A stretch of 64,000 nt of DNA from the NCBI RefSeq assembly GCF_017873675.1, contig NZ_JAGGKK010000005.1, positions 62,001 to 126,000 of the forward strand. The letters are read 5' to 3'. The stretch comes from Virgibacillus litoralis (GTDB lineage Bacteria; Bacillota; Bacilli; Bacillales; Amphibacillaceae). Below are positions 36,761 through 45,006 of this stretch, one piece after another. The number at the start of each line of letters is the position of its first letter. Position 1 is the stretch's first letter. The notes beneath the pieces were generated by a model. That model saw only the letters and a program-made list of their open reading frames with translations, made no database searches and was not told where the DNA came from. The position numbers and the translations under genes were made by a program.

Positions 36761-38353
36761 CTATAAAAAATGTAATGGTACATAATAAAAGACAAACGTA
36801 AGAATTAATACTAAAACACCGCTTATAATTAAAGCATTTGGAAATTTTTTTGTTATGTTCATTTCCCTTGGATTCTTTAATGTTACAGGGGCTTTTATTA
36901 TTTCCAAGCGAAATTCTTTTTCTACTTGCGTAACCTCTTCTGTTTTCGAAACAAGATTTAGAGTCAATATTGACAACACTGCCCCAATAATTACAGGGTG
37001 CAAATATATTGGCAAGGCTGTTACCAGCATTTCAAATAATTCTGCTCCTACAACTCCAACGAACCCAACAATAATACTCCAAAATGCTGCATTTTTTGTA
37101 ACCGTCTTTGAATAAACGCTTGCAAATGCCACCGGGCCCCATGAAGCGGCAAACAAAGTTGCTGCAAAATATCCAATCCACATTACCGCTGGTGGTTGCC
37201 ACATTGTGATAAGTAAGATGACTATGCTGGAAATCAGCATTGTATTGCGGCTAAATCTCAAAACAACTTTACTTTTGCTTTCTTTATTAATGAAAATATC
37301 ATGAGCAATACTATTCCCTATCAACTGCAAGAAAGTAGAGCAAGAAGATAATATAGCAGCCATAATGCCAATCAAAGCGATTACCCCTAGCCATGTAGGC
37401 AAGAGATTTTTAGCCGACCAGATAAAGACGTTCTCAGTTGGGTTTATATTAGGGTTTACTAAGTTAACTGTCGCCATTCCGATATGAAGGAACAGATAAA
37501 TCACAAATATAGCTATGGTCGCAATGACACCTGAACGTATAACAACATGTTCACTTTTAGCCATCAAGTATCTGCTTGTCTGCCACGGACTCACAGCAAC
37601 TACGGTTCCCCAAACAAGCCCTAAGATAACAGCCCAGACAAGTGCTTCAGTAGGGCTATTAAAATAGGAATCCACACCACTTAATCCATGCCAGCTTAGA
37701 ATACCTGGATGAGACTGCAAAGAAGCAGTCTTGATTATTGCGTCTGGCCATCCTCCAGTTGCATTAAGGATAAAAGGCACCCCGACAATTGTTGCTGCAA
37801 GGAAAATTATAAACATAATTGTATCATTGACAAGCACACCCTTAGCTCCGGATAAGAAAGTAAATGAAGTGTAAGCAAACCAGATAATCACTAAGGAAGC
37901 GCTGTAAGAAAGTCCCGAAACTGAAGAAAACAGTAAGGCACCACCTTGTGTTACCGCTACGATATATGCGGATACTCCTAGGATTGTTGTAATACCAGCT
38001 ACCTTCCGTATTTTTTGTGAATCAAATCGTTTACCGAAATACTCTGGAACAGTTAAAGCTTTGCTGCGACGCAAGTATCTTCCAAAGAAGAATGCACCCA
38101 GAACATATCCACTTGCATTAAAGACTACAAGGATGAGCTGTATGATTGGATAACCTGAATATGAAAAACCTGCCTCCCCCATAAACGTGACAGAGCTTAG
38201 AAACGACGCAACCAATGAACCTGTGATCAATAGAGTTGGAGCATTTCGACCCGATACATAATAATCCTCTACATTTGTAACCTTCTTTGATAAAAATACT
38301 CCTATTAAAATAAAAAGTAGAAGTGCTACAACGATTCCTACTACATATATCAT
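36761..38353 (-). CDS. Sodium/solute symporter (SSS family)
   Basis: The 530-residue membrane protein has ~13 hydrophobic segments. Typical SSS stretches are VEDYYVSGRNAPTLLITGSLVASFLSSVTFMGEAGFSY (~28-65), the N-terminal Na+ site region, and FGRYLRRSKALTVPEYFGKRFDSQK (~90-114). It ends in a short loop and a final helix. The start follows AGGAGGATAATATAAA. It is encoded downstream of the flavoprotein and a 43-residue membrane peptide, so it probably imports the flavoprotein's substrate. Solute unknown; candidates are small carboxylates or betaines. Confidence 0.88.
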   Translation of the reverse strand: MIYVVGIVVALLLFILIGVFLSKKVTNVEDYYVSGRNAPTLLITGSLVASFLSSVTFMGEAGFSYSGYPIIQLILVVFNASGYVLGAFFFGRYLRRSKALTVPEYFGKRFDSQKIRKVAGITTILGVSAYIVAVTQGGALLFSSVSGLSYSASLVIIWFAYTSFTFLSGAKGVLVNDTIMFIIFLAATIVGVPFILNATGGWPDAIIKTASLQSHPGILSWHGLSGVDSYFNSPTEALVWAVILGLVWGTVVAVSPWQTSRYLMAKSEHVVIRSGVIATIAIFVIYLFLHIGMATVNLVNPNINPTENVFIWSAKNLLPTWLGVIALIGIMAAILSSCSTFLQLIGNSIAHDIFINKESKSKVVLRFSRNTMLISSIVILLITMWQPPAVMWIGYFAATLFAASWGPVAFASVYSKTVTKNAAFWSIIVGFVGVVGAELFEMLVTALPIYLHPVIIGAVLSILTLNLVSKTEEVTQVEKEFRLEIIKAPVTLKNPREMNITKKFPNALIISGVLVLILTFVFYYVPLHFL

Positions 38354-38411
38354 TTTATATTATCCTCCTATAGCGTTTCAATATATCGATATTCGGTATC
38401 TATAAGCGCAT

Positions 38412-38543
38412 TTAGTTAACAACACTCTTCTTCTCACTAGATGTTTCCGACTCAGTCCCCATTCGATTCACCATGAATTTCGCAAATAATCCAATCAAAA
38501 TTAAACCGCTTCCATAAAATAGTGTAAAGAATAATTCACCCAT
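38412..38543 (-). CDS. 43-residue single-span membrane peptide, translationally coupled
   Basis: AAGGAGGAGG followed 8-9 nt later by ATG at 38543 opens a 43-codon frame beginning MGELFFTLFYGSGLILIGLF. One membrane helix (about 4-24) is followed by a charged, Ser-rich tail. The start overlaps the stop of the flavoprotein gene by 8 bp, and the symporter gene follows 58 bp after its stop, so it is an operon member. Small one-helix proteins often accompany SSS transporters as accessory subunits; this role is inference. I do not recognise the family. Confidence 0.6.
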   Translation of the reverse strand: MGELFFTLFYGSGLILIGLFAKFMVNRMGTESETSSEKKSVVN

Positions 38544-40530
38544 AAATCTTTGCCTCCTCCTTTTCTTCTGAAATTTTCAAAGCTGCATGGAATCCTTCCC
38601 AAACTGCTTCATCCAGCGTGCGAGGACTTTTTGCATCCCCGATTCTAAGCACATTCTTAAAATGGCTTTTTATCTTTCGAAACTCTGCCAAATAATCTGA
38701 AGCATCCTGACCAACAGCAAATATGATAGCTTCTGGTTCACGCTCTTCTTTTCGCCCACTAAATAAATGTTCTAAAACAACCTTTTCCTTTTTCAATTCG
38801 ACTAACTTAAAGTTTGGCGTTTGTTTTACACCTAACTCATCCATTCGTTCCAGAAACTTGTTTCGCTTATACTGTTGAACTGCTTCGGCAATCCCGTAAC
38901 TCCGCGATACAATTTCCACATTTTTATTTTGTGAGGCTAACAACTCAGCCGACTCGATCCCCGGCCAATCACCTTTCCAATCGATGACAATAATATTTTC
39001 TTCTTTAATCATCTCTTTATTTAAAACATCCCATGATGAATAAGAAGCAATGTTTGTTGTAAATTTCTCTGGTATCAATGGTTTTGAGCCAGTGGCAACA
39101 ATAACCCCATCGAACTGATACCTATTGAGTACCTCTACGGTGACACGTTTTCCTGTTTCAATTTTTACGTTTAGTCGCTTTAACTCACTAATAAGATAGG
39201 TTTGCCAGTTTCCAACTTGATCTCTATTCAGAGCACCTTGTATAACATTTAACTGTCCACCTAATTGATTCTTTTCTTCAAAAAGTGTTACGTGATGACC
39301 ATTCTTCGCCAGTGTAAGCGCTGCCATAATTCCCGAAGGACCGCCTCCAATTACAGAAAAGGATTGTATTCGTGCCGCTTTTGGAACATCAGCAAAGTGT
39401 TTTTCACGACCAGTTACAGGATTAATAGTACATCTAATTGGAAGATGTTCCTGATAACGCCCAATACATCCTTGGTTACAAGCAATACATGGAATAATTT
39501 GTTGTTCATTATCTGCTAATATCTTGGAAGGTAGGTGTGGATCAGCAATTAAAGCTCGGGTCATACCAACAATATCCACATCTTTTTCTTGAAGAAATCT
39601 CTCAGCAATTTCTGGTGCGTAGATTCGTGAAGTAATGATTAACGGTGTTTTTCCAATAATTTCTCTTACTTGATTCGCATCAGTAAAAAGTTGTGAAGCA
39701 GAGTCATTAGCTGGTGGCACAATGTAAGAACTTCCTTTGTATGATGCCGATGAGCCTATAACCAAGCTCCAGTAATTTAGTTCTCCTAGTCCATGAAGGT
39801 AACGGATTACCTTTAGTGATTCTTCTCCTGAAGTGCCTACATCATCTTTTGAATGCAGTGACATCCGCATACCCAACACAAAATCTTCCCCCACTGCATC
39901 ACGTACTCTTTTTATCACTTCTTTAGTAAAGCGCATTCGGTTTTCAAACGAACCCCCCCAGTGGTCTGTTCTCTTATTGATAGCAGGACTCCAAAATTGC
40001 TCAAATAAATACGTGTGAGAACCCACAAACTCCACTCCATCAAGTCCGGCTTCTTTCAAGTTCATAGCACTACCTACAAACCCATCTATAATTTCTTGGA
40101 TTTCCTCCTCTTCTAATTCCCTTGGAATAATATGAAATCGTTCAGTAGGAACTGCAGACGGAGCTACCACATCATTATTTTCTTCGCTTACATACGCTTC
40201 TCTACCATGATGAATTAACTGAGCAAATAATTTCCCGCCGTATTGATGCACATTTGCTGCTGTATTCCTATGAATGTCTACAATTTTAGGATTACTAGCA
40301 TCAATGGCAAAAGGAGTGTTTAACCCGGTGTGATGGACACCATGAGCTTCCATAACAATTAGGCCAACCCCCCCTTTCGCCCTTTCAGTATGATATGCAA
40401 CGAAATCATCAGTCGGTAGATGGTCCTCAACTAATGTTGTTTGATGACCACTTGTCATGATACGGTTTTTAAATTCTGTGTTACCAATTTTCATCTTAGA
40501 AAACAGCTGAGGATATTTAAGTTTTGTCAT
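38536..40530 (-). CDS. Old-yellow-enzyme type NADH:flavin oxidoreductase, dienoyl-CoA reductase / TMA dehydrogenase-like
   Basis: The 664-residue protein has the FadH/TMADH layout: an FMN barrel (~1-365) with KNRIMTSGHQTT (~21-32) and HLIHHGREA-type active-site segment (QLIHHGREA, ~103-111); a 4Fe-4S cluster loop CIACNQGC ... C (~350-369); and an FAD/NAD(P) domain with SVIGGGPSGIMAALTLA (~394-410). Members demethylate amines (TMA, N-methylproline) or reduce 2-enoyl compounds. Neighbouring symporter and XRE-cupin regulator genes, and the lack of fatty-acid genes, favour an imported methylated amine or unsaturated acid. Substrate uncertain. Confidence 0.85.
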   Translation of the reverse strand: MTKLKYPQLFSKMKIGNTEFKNRIMTSGHQTTLVEDHLPTDDFVAYHTERAKGGVGLIVMEAHGVHHTGLNTPFAIDASNPKIVDIHRNTAANVHQYGGKLFAQLIHHGREAYVSEENNDVVAPSAVPTERFHIIPRELEEEEIQEIIDGFVGSAMNLKEAGLDGVEFVGSHTYLFEQFWSPAINKRTDHWGGSFENRMRFTKEVIKRVRDAVGEDFVLGMRMSLHSKDDVGTSGEESLKVIRYLHGLGELNYWSLVIGSSASYKGSSYIVPPANDSASQLFTDANQVREIIGKTPLIITSRIYAPEIAERFLQEKDVDIVGMTRALIADPHLPSKILADNEQQIIPCIACNQGCIGRYQEHLPIRCTINPVTGREKHFADVPKAARIQSFSVIGGGPSGIMAALTLAKNGHHVTLFEEKNQLGGQLNVIQGALNRDQVGNWQTYLISELKRLNVKIETGKRVTVEVLNRYQFDGVIVATGSKPLIPEKFTTNIASYSSWDVLNKEMIKEENIIVIDWKGDWPGIESAELLASQNKNVEIVSRSYGIAEAVQQYKRNKFLERMDELGVKQTPNFKLVELKKEKVVLEHLFSGRKEEREPEAIIFAVGQDASDYLAEFRKIKSHFKNVLRIGDAKSPRTLDEAVWEGFHAALKISEEKEEAKIYG

Positions 40531-40572
40531 AAAAAAACCTCCTAGAAAGCAAAATTAAGTATTAGTTAATTA

Positions 40573-40590
40573 AGTATATGTTAATATACT
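40573..40590. promoter_or_regulatory. Inverted repeat in the flavoprotein / XRE-cupin divergent promoter
   Basis: AGTATAT-GTTA-ATATACT is a perfect 7+4+7 inverted repeat 43 bp upstream of the flavoprotein start and ~150 bp from the regulator start. It is a plausible operator for the XRE-cupin protein. Confidence 0.45.
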
Positions 40591-40741
40591 AACAAAACAT
40601 CTTTTGAAGTATCAATAGTTTTATGCAGAATTTTTTAAAAAATTTTAATTACCAAAAAATAGCGAATTTCCAATTTCTTTATTTATTTTATCAAATCCTT
40701 TACTATAAAAGGAAAACATTACCTGTTGAGAGGGGTTTAAA

Positions 40742-41329
40742 ATGACTAACCAAAAAGACGTCGATTACTCCAAAACTGTTGGGGAGAAATTACGTTCCAT
40801 CCGTTTATCAAAAGGCGTAACAATAAAAGATATTTCCAGCCAGACAAAGCTAACCTCTAGTTTTATCAGTCAATTTGAACGAGGTATAACGAAATCTTCA
40901 ATTGCGTCTATGCAGAAAATTGCCCAAGTATTAGACATTCCCATAGCTTCTTTATTTGAAAATGGAAATTCACAAGGTTTTGAATCAAAGAATGTTAGCA
41001 TTGTTCGTAAAAAAAATCGTAGTCAGCTTTCTTTTCCAAAACCAGCATTTACCAACGATTATTTACTAACGAATTTAGATGGGAAATTACAAGTTATTTA
41101 TTCGACGATAGAACCTGGTGGAAAAAGTGGGGAACCATACAGTCATGACAGTGAGGAAGAATGTATCATTGTCTTGTCCGGGGAAATGAAGATTACCATA
41201 GAGGAAGAAACATTTCACCTCTTTGAGGGTGATACGATTAAATTTTCGAGTCGTTTATCACATAGCTGGCAAAACCCTGGAGCTGAACCGTTGGAAGCAT
41301 TGTGGGTTATGACGCCTCCAAGTTTCTAA
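40742..41329 (+). CDS. XRE-family regulator with C-terminal cupin sensor domain
   Basis: The 195-residue protein has an N-terminal XRE helix-turn-helix (about 14-68: LRSIRLSKGVTIKDISSQTKLTSSFISQFERG) and a C-terminal cupin (about 115-190: GGKSGEPYSHDSEEECIIVLSGEMKIT with the metal/ligand His and Glu, then SHSWQNPG). This MerR/PuuR-like arrangement senses a small metabolite through the cupin. It is divergent from the flavoprotein-peptide-symporter operon, which it likely controls. Start after GAGAGGGGTTTAAA. Confidence 0.88.
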   Translation: MTNQKDVDYSKTVGEKLRSIRLSKGVTIKDISSQTKLTSSFISQFERGITKSSIASMQKIAQVLDIPIASLFENGNSQGFESKNVSIVRKKNRSQLSFPKPAFTNDYLLTNLDGKLQVIYSTIEPGGKSGEPYSHDSEEECIIVLSGEMKITIEEETFHLFEGDTIKFSSRLSHSWQNPGAEPLEALWVMTPPSF

Positions 41330-41770
41330 CTTACATAACCCTTCATACCGCCAAATAAGTAAAATTGTTCCTTTTGAATAATAATATGTGTATTTAAAGC
41401 GAGAATTCGTTAGTACAAAAGCTATAAAACGTAGTTACTTCATCATTTAAAAAGAACCGGTGATATGGCAATAAAATTCAGACGCTCGTTCGATAACTGA
41501 ATTGTTAAAAGTCCATTTTCCTACACTCAAAATTAAAATTTTCAGCATAAAAAGTAAGAAAATGAAATATTGACATGCCTACTTATAGAGAAAATAAATT
41601 TTAAAGATGTGAATTTTATTTGAAATAACAAAAACCGCTAGACCAATGGAAAGTAAATCCAATAAACCCAGTAGCTAATATATTATTTAAATTGCTATCA
41701 TACAAGAAACGCTAAAATACTTTAGCGTAGTGGGGGTCTACCCCAGTTCTTCCCCAAAATATCAAAAAAG
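41330..41770. other. Gene-free region
   Basis: AT-rich sequence with short degenerate frames on both strands. I see no gene, repeat or convincing regulatory signal in it. Confidence 0.6.
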
Positions 41771-41806
41771 CTGTTAGACCTTGATATATATATCAAAGTC
41801 TAACAG
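41771..41806 (-). terminator. Terminator of the lipoprotein gene
   Basis: CTGTTAGAC and GTCTAACAG flank the palindrome TTGATATATATATCAA, giving a long nearly perfect hairpin. On the minus strand it is followed by TTTTTT. Confidence 0.75.
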
Positions 41807-41909
41807 TTGTTAAATTCATACTTATTATTTCTACTTATCCAAAAGTCCCTTAATTATTTGGTAATAGTAGATGCATTCTTTTCTAACGTCTATTTAGTAA
41901 TCAATTATC

Positions 41910-42521
41910 TTACCATAAAAAATTATTTTTACTTTCGACAGCGACCGAATTCGCCTGTAAAGTTAAATCATATACTTTATCAGCGTGTACCCTGTATTTT
42001 TTAATATTTTTGTTATCATCTGTTTTAATATAAAGCTCAATCTGCTCATATGCTAGCCTGTGTTCTTCCATGGCATCTTTAGTGTGTTTAATTGCAACTT
42101 TCATGTTTGTTAAATCTTGTTTATATTCCCCACTGATACTCATTAGTGACTCACTCGAATCAATAGTTTCCTCTATGTTAGTAGAAACTTTAGAAAAGAT
42201 TTTGGTGAACAAATCAAGATTTTTAATACCTTCTTCATACCCGTTTAGATGATAACCCTCAACAGCAATGTTATATAAATCCTGAGTAACATCGTTCAGT
42301 TCAGAGTTCAGGTGTTCTAATACTCCATAATTCCTCATTACTTGAGCATAGAATTTAATTTTATCGATATTACTCATGTTATCAGACTCTTGCTCATTAG
42401 ACTTATCAGTTACTCCATTTGCTGATACTTGTTCATTATTTCCTTGCATTTGATCGCTGGAATTATCTGAACACCCTATAACAAAAATTGATAAAAGTAT
42501 AATAGCTATTGCTTTTTTCAT
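41910..42521 (-). CDS. Hypothetical lipoprotein
   Basis: The 203-residue protein has a lipoprotein signal with lipobox FVIGC (Cys ~17), a Ser/Asn/Gln-rich linker to ~50, then an all-helical, probably coiled-coil region (~52-198) with regularly spaced Leu/Ile. No catalytic motif or known family is recognisable. It stands alone with its own terminator. It is probably anchored outside the membrane. Start is ATG after AATTGGAGTATTAAC. Confidence 0.7.
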   Translation of the reverse strand: MKKAIAIILLSIFVIGCSDNSSDQMQGNNEQVSANGVTDKSNEQESDNMSNIDKIKFYAQVMRNYGVLEHLNSELNDVTQDLYNIAVEGYHLNGYEEGIKNLDLFTKIFSKVSTNIEETIDSSESLMSISGEYKQDLTNMKVAIKHTKDAMEEHRLAYEQIELYIKTDDNKNIKKYRVHADKVYDLTLQANSVAVESKNNFLW

Positions 42522-42597
42522 GTTAATACTCCAATTGAAATTTAGACTTATTTTATATTATTACTTCGCAAAAAAATACAATATCCTCCAAGTTTTT

Positions 42598-42696
42598 CTA
42601 CGGAGAATCTTTATAGCCCACTAACCACCAAATAAATTTAAATTCTGCTAGGAACGTTAAACCGATAATCGTCATATTAATTGCAATAATAGCCAT
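42598..42696 (-). CDS. Possible 32-residue membrane peptide
   Basis: A short frame reads MAIIAINMTIIGLTFLAEFK and then FIWWLVGYKDSP, a hydrophobic helix with a Trp-rich end. No good RBS precedes it. The frame extends upstream without a better start, so it may equally be the tail of a decayed membrane-protein gene. Kept because it is the only coding-like signal in 42522-42930. Confidence 0.25.
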   Translation of the reverse strand: MAIIAINMTIIGLTFLAEFKFIWWLVGYKDSP

Positions 42697-42930
42697 AATT
42701 AAACTGGAGTCATAAATTACTTTTTTGACATTTATAAATTATAATCCAACTAACCAATTCTCTATTTTAATATGTGATATGTTATTTATTTCGACATTAT
42801 AAACGAATTTATGTATGTAATTCGATTGTTTATAAAAAAGTGTCTATTACTATTTTCCTATTTCTAATGGACTCTATTAAAAATATGTAGAATCATGCTA
42901 TAATTAACAGACTTTATATGGAAGGGAGTA

Positions 42931-43968
42931 ATGAAAAATTTGAACAACAAGAAATTATTCATGTCGGTAACTGCAAGTGCGTTTATAGCCTCAGCATTTG
43001 TCGGTGCAGAAGATGCAAATGCAGCATCATATAAGGTAAAAAGCGGTGACTCATTGTGGGCGATAGCACATAAATACGATGTTAGTGTCGGACAGCTAAG
43101 ATCATGGAACAGTCTATCAGGAAACATTATTTTCCCAAATCAGGTAATCGAAACATCCAAATCTACTACTACATCAAACTCTAATTCTACTAATCATACG
43201 ACGAAATCTACTACATATACCGTTAAGCGTGGTGACACACTGAGCGGCATCGCAAGCAAACATAATATTTCACTAACTAAATTAATGAAATGGAATGACT
43301 TGGATACAACGCTGATCTATCCTGGGAATGAGTTTGTCGTTTCTGAGGGTGGTGCTGGTGATAGCGGGCAGCCTGATGTGAGCCCTGCACCGGATAAAGA
43401 AGTTGCATCATCGAAAGTGTACACCGTTAAGTCAGGAGACAGCTTGTCTGCAATTGGATCGCGCAATGGCGTTAGTGTTACTCAGTTGAAGAAGTGGAAC
43501 GATTTGTCGTCCGATTTGATATTAATCGGACAGAAGCTGAATATCGGCGAGAAATCGACTTCTGATGGTGGAAGCGATTCGAGCGCGCCTACTGCTGATA
43601 TTGACTATAATGTTAATAAATTGATTAGTGGTGCCAAGAGTGTAAATGGCGCAGGCTACGCATGGGGCGGCGAATCACCAAGCGGCTTTGATTGCAGCGG
43701 ATTTATTTATTATGCATATAGTGAGGCAGGGAAAGACATAAGCCGACTATCAACGGAAGGCTATTACAACCGCTCATTCTATATTAATAAACCACAAGTA
43801 GGCGATCTCGTATTCTTCGAGAACACCTATAAGTCCGGAATATCACATATGGGAATTTTTCTCGGCAACAACGAGTTCATCCACGCCGGCTCAAGTGGCG
43901 TGCAGATAACTAGTTTGGATAACTCATACTGGAGCAAGCACTTCGATGGGTTTAAGCGGTTTTACTAG
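42931..43968 (+). CDS. LysM-NlpC/P60 peptidoglycan endopeptidase
   Basis: The 345-residue secreted cell-wall hydrolase has a signal peptide ending near ANA (~33), three LysM peptidoglycan-binding domains (about 33-76, 91-135 and 165-207) separated by Ser/Thr/Asn-rich linkers, and a C-terminal NlpC/P60 cysteine peptidase with FDCSGFIYYAY (catalytic Cys ~251) and ISHMGIFLGNNEFIHAG (catalytic His ~303). It resembles LytE/LytF-type DL-endopeptidases used in cell separation or growth. The start follows GGAAGGGAGTA. A terminator lies directly downstream. Confidence 0.93.
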   Translation: MKNLNNKKLFMSVTASAFIASAFVGAEDANAASYKVKSGDSLWAIAHKYDVSVGQLRSWNSLSGNIIFPNQVIETSKSTTTSNSNSTNHTTKSTTYTVKRGDTLSGIASKHNISLTKLMKWNDLDTTLIYPGNEFVVSEGGAGDSGQPDVSPAPDKEVASSKVYTVKSGDSLSAIGSRNGVSVTQLKKWNDLSSDLILIGQKLNIGEKSTSDGGSDSSAPTADIDYNVNKLISGAKSVNGAGYAWGGESPSGFDCSGFIYYAYSEAGKDISRLSTEGYYNRSFYINKPQVGDLVFFENTYKSGISHMGIFLGNNEFIHAGSSGVQITSLDNSYWSKHFDGFKRFY

Positions 43969-43988
43969 ATTTTAGGTGGTAAGGAGAG

Positions 43989-44017
43989 AACATCCAGCTG
44001 ATGCTGGATGTTTTTTT
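43989..44017 (+). terminator. Terminator of the NlpC/P60 gene
   Basis: ACATCCAGC-TGAT-GCTGGATGT followed by seven T. The same stem recurs after the Spo0E gene and near the 21-bp repeat array. Confidence 0.9.
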
Positions 44018-44202
44018 AATGTGGATTAACAAGGTTAAGTTACTATCCAACAGTTTTGTGCTATAGTCGTTCAGTATAATGTTAATATTTTCTATTTATT
44101 GTCGATATAACAAATAAGGAACGGAACAATTTAGTGGCCTATTACAAAGATCCCCAATATAAATTTAATTCTTGTTATTATATTCTAGCTTAGGATTGTG
44201 AT

Positions 44203-44394
44203 TTGGCAATTAAGGAGATGTGTATAATAGTTACCCATACCGAGTATACAGATGAGCTATTACGAACTATCGAAAATAAAAAAGACAAAATGATAAAGAT
44301 AGCCGAAACATTCGGCCTAACAGCAAGAGAAACTTTAAAATATAGTCAAGAATTAGATGAGTTAATAACTAAGTACCAATATATGCAAGATTAA
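44203..44394 (+). CDS. Spo0E-family sporulation regulatory phosphatase
   Basis: The short helical protein (63 residues from the TTG at 44203) has the Spo0E-family core: a first helix (ELLRTIENKKDKMIKIAETFG), then LTARETLKYSQELDELITKY, containing the SQELDxLI motif used to dephosphorylate Spo0A~P. It would slow entry to sporulation. The start is ambiguous. A clear AAGGAG at 44212-44217 abuts an ATG with no spacing, and the codons at the usual distance are ATA (44224, 44227), so initiation could be non-canonical or from the TTG. A terminator follows. Confidence 0.8.
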   Translation: MAIKEMCIIVTHTEYTDELLRTIENKKDKMIKIAETFGLTARETLKYSQELDELITKYQYMQD

Positions 44395-44408
44395 TAGAGA
44401 TATGGAGA

Positions 44409-44436
44409 ACATTCAGCATGTGCTGGATGTTTTTTT
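44409..44436 (+). terminator. Terminator of the Spo0E gene
   Basis: ACATTCAGCATGTGCTGGATGT forms a stem with six T after it. It is closely related to the hairpin at 43989-44017. Confidence 0.8.
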
Positions 44437-44452
44437 ATTTACTGGGAAGTTA

Positions 44453-44528
44453 ATTTTCTGCTTTAGCAGAAAATATCCTATTGAATTGATTAGATAAAGT
44501 TGAAGATTTTCGGCAGATGCCGAAAATC
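44453..44528. repeat. Dispersed palindromic module, copy 2
   Basis: Palindrome one (10 bp arms ATTTTCTGCT / AGCAGAAAAT) is at 44453-44474. The spacer contains CCTATTGAAT. Palindrome two (GATTTTCGGCA ... TGCCGAAAATC) is at 44505-44528. The tandem array starts ~30 bp later. The same sequence of parts occurs at 46935-47085, so this is a composite unit. Confidence 0.7.
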
Positions 44529-44559
44529 ACCCCTCCTAGGAGGAACTGTACGGCGGCTG

Positions 44560-44890
44560 CTCGCTTGAGTTTGGGCGTTGCTCGCTCGAGTTTGAGGGCT
44601 GCTCGCTCGAGTTTGGGGGCTGCTCGCTCGAGTTTGGGGCTTGCTCGCTCGAGATTGGGGGCTGCTCGCTCGAGTTTGGGGGCTGCTCGCTCGAGTTTGG
44701 GGGCTGCTCGCTCGAGTTTGGCGGCTGCTCGCTCGAGTTTGGTGGTTGCTCGCTCGAGTTTGGGGGCTGCTCGCTCGAGTTTGGAGGTTGCTCGCTCGAG
44801 TTTGGGGGCTGCTCGCTCGAGTTTGAGGGCTGCTCGCTCGAGTTTGGGGCGCGCTCGCTCAAGTTCAAAGGCTACTCGCTCGAGTTTGAG
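44560..44890. repeat. 21-bp tandem repeat array, ~16 copies
   Basis: The unit is GCTGCTCGCTCGAGTTTGGGG with small variations; CTCGCTCGAG is the most constant part. Because the unit is 21 bp, both strands stay open and give false proteins of NSSEQPP or SLGAARS heptads, without RBS. GC content is much higher than the surroundings. A palindrome (44955-44977) of the GATTTTCGGC type and a GCTGGATGT hairpin follow it. A two-copy version lies at 47047-47085. Confidence 0.85.
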
Positions 44891-44908
44891 TACTCAATTA
44901 AATAGGAA

Positions 44909-44935
44909 AACATCCAGCTTCGGCTGGATGTTTTC
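44909..44935. terminator. Hairpin after the 21-bp array
   Basis: ACATCCAGC-TTCG-GCTGGATGT followed by TTTTC; the stable UUCG loop and stem match the terminators at 43989 and 44409. Confidence 0.65.
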
Positions 44936-45006
44936 ATTATTATTATTGAAGGAAGATTTTCGGCTCGCGCCGAAAATTAACAATATTGAAGGGTTTGCTC
45001 CTATCG

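Noticed and set aside
44560-44890. CRISPR array
   Set aside because: Units are directly adjacent 21-mers with no unique spacers, and no cas genes are near.
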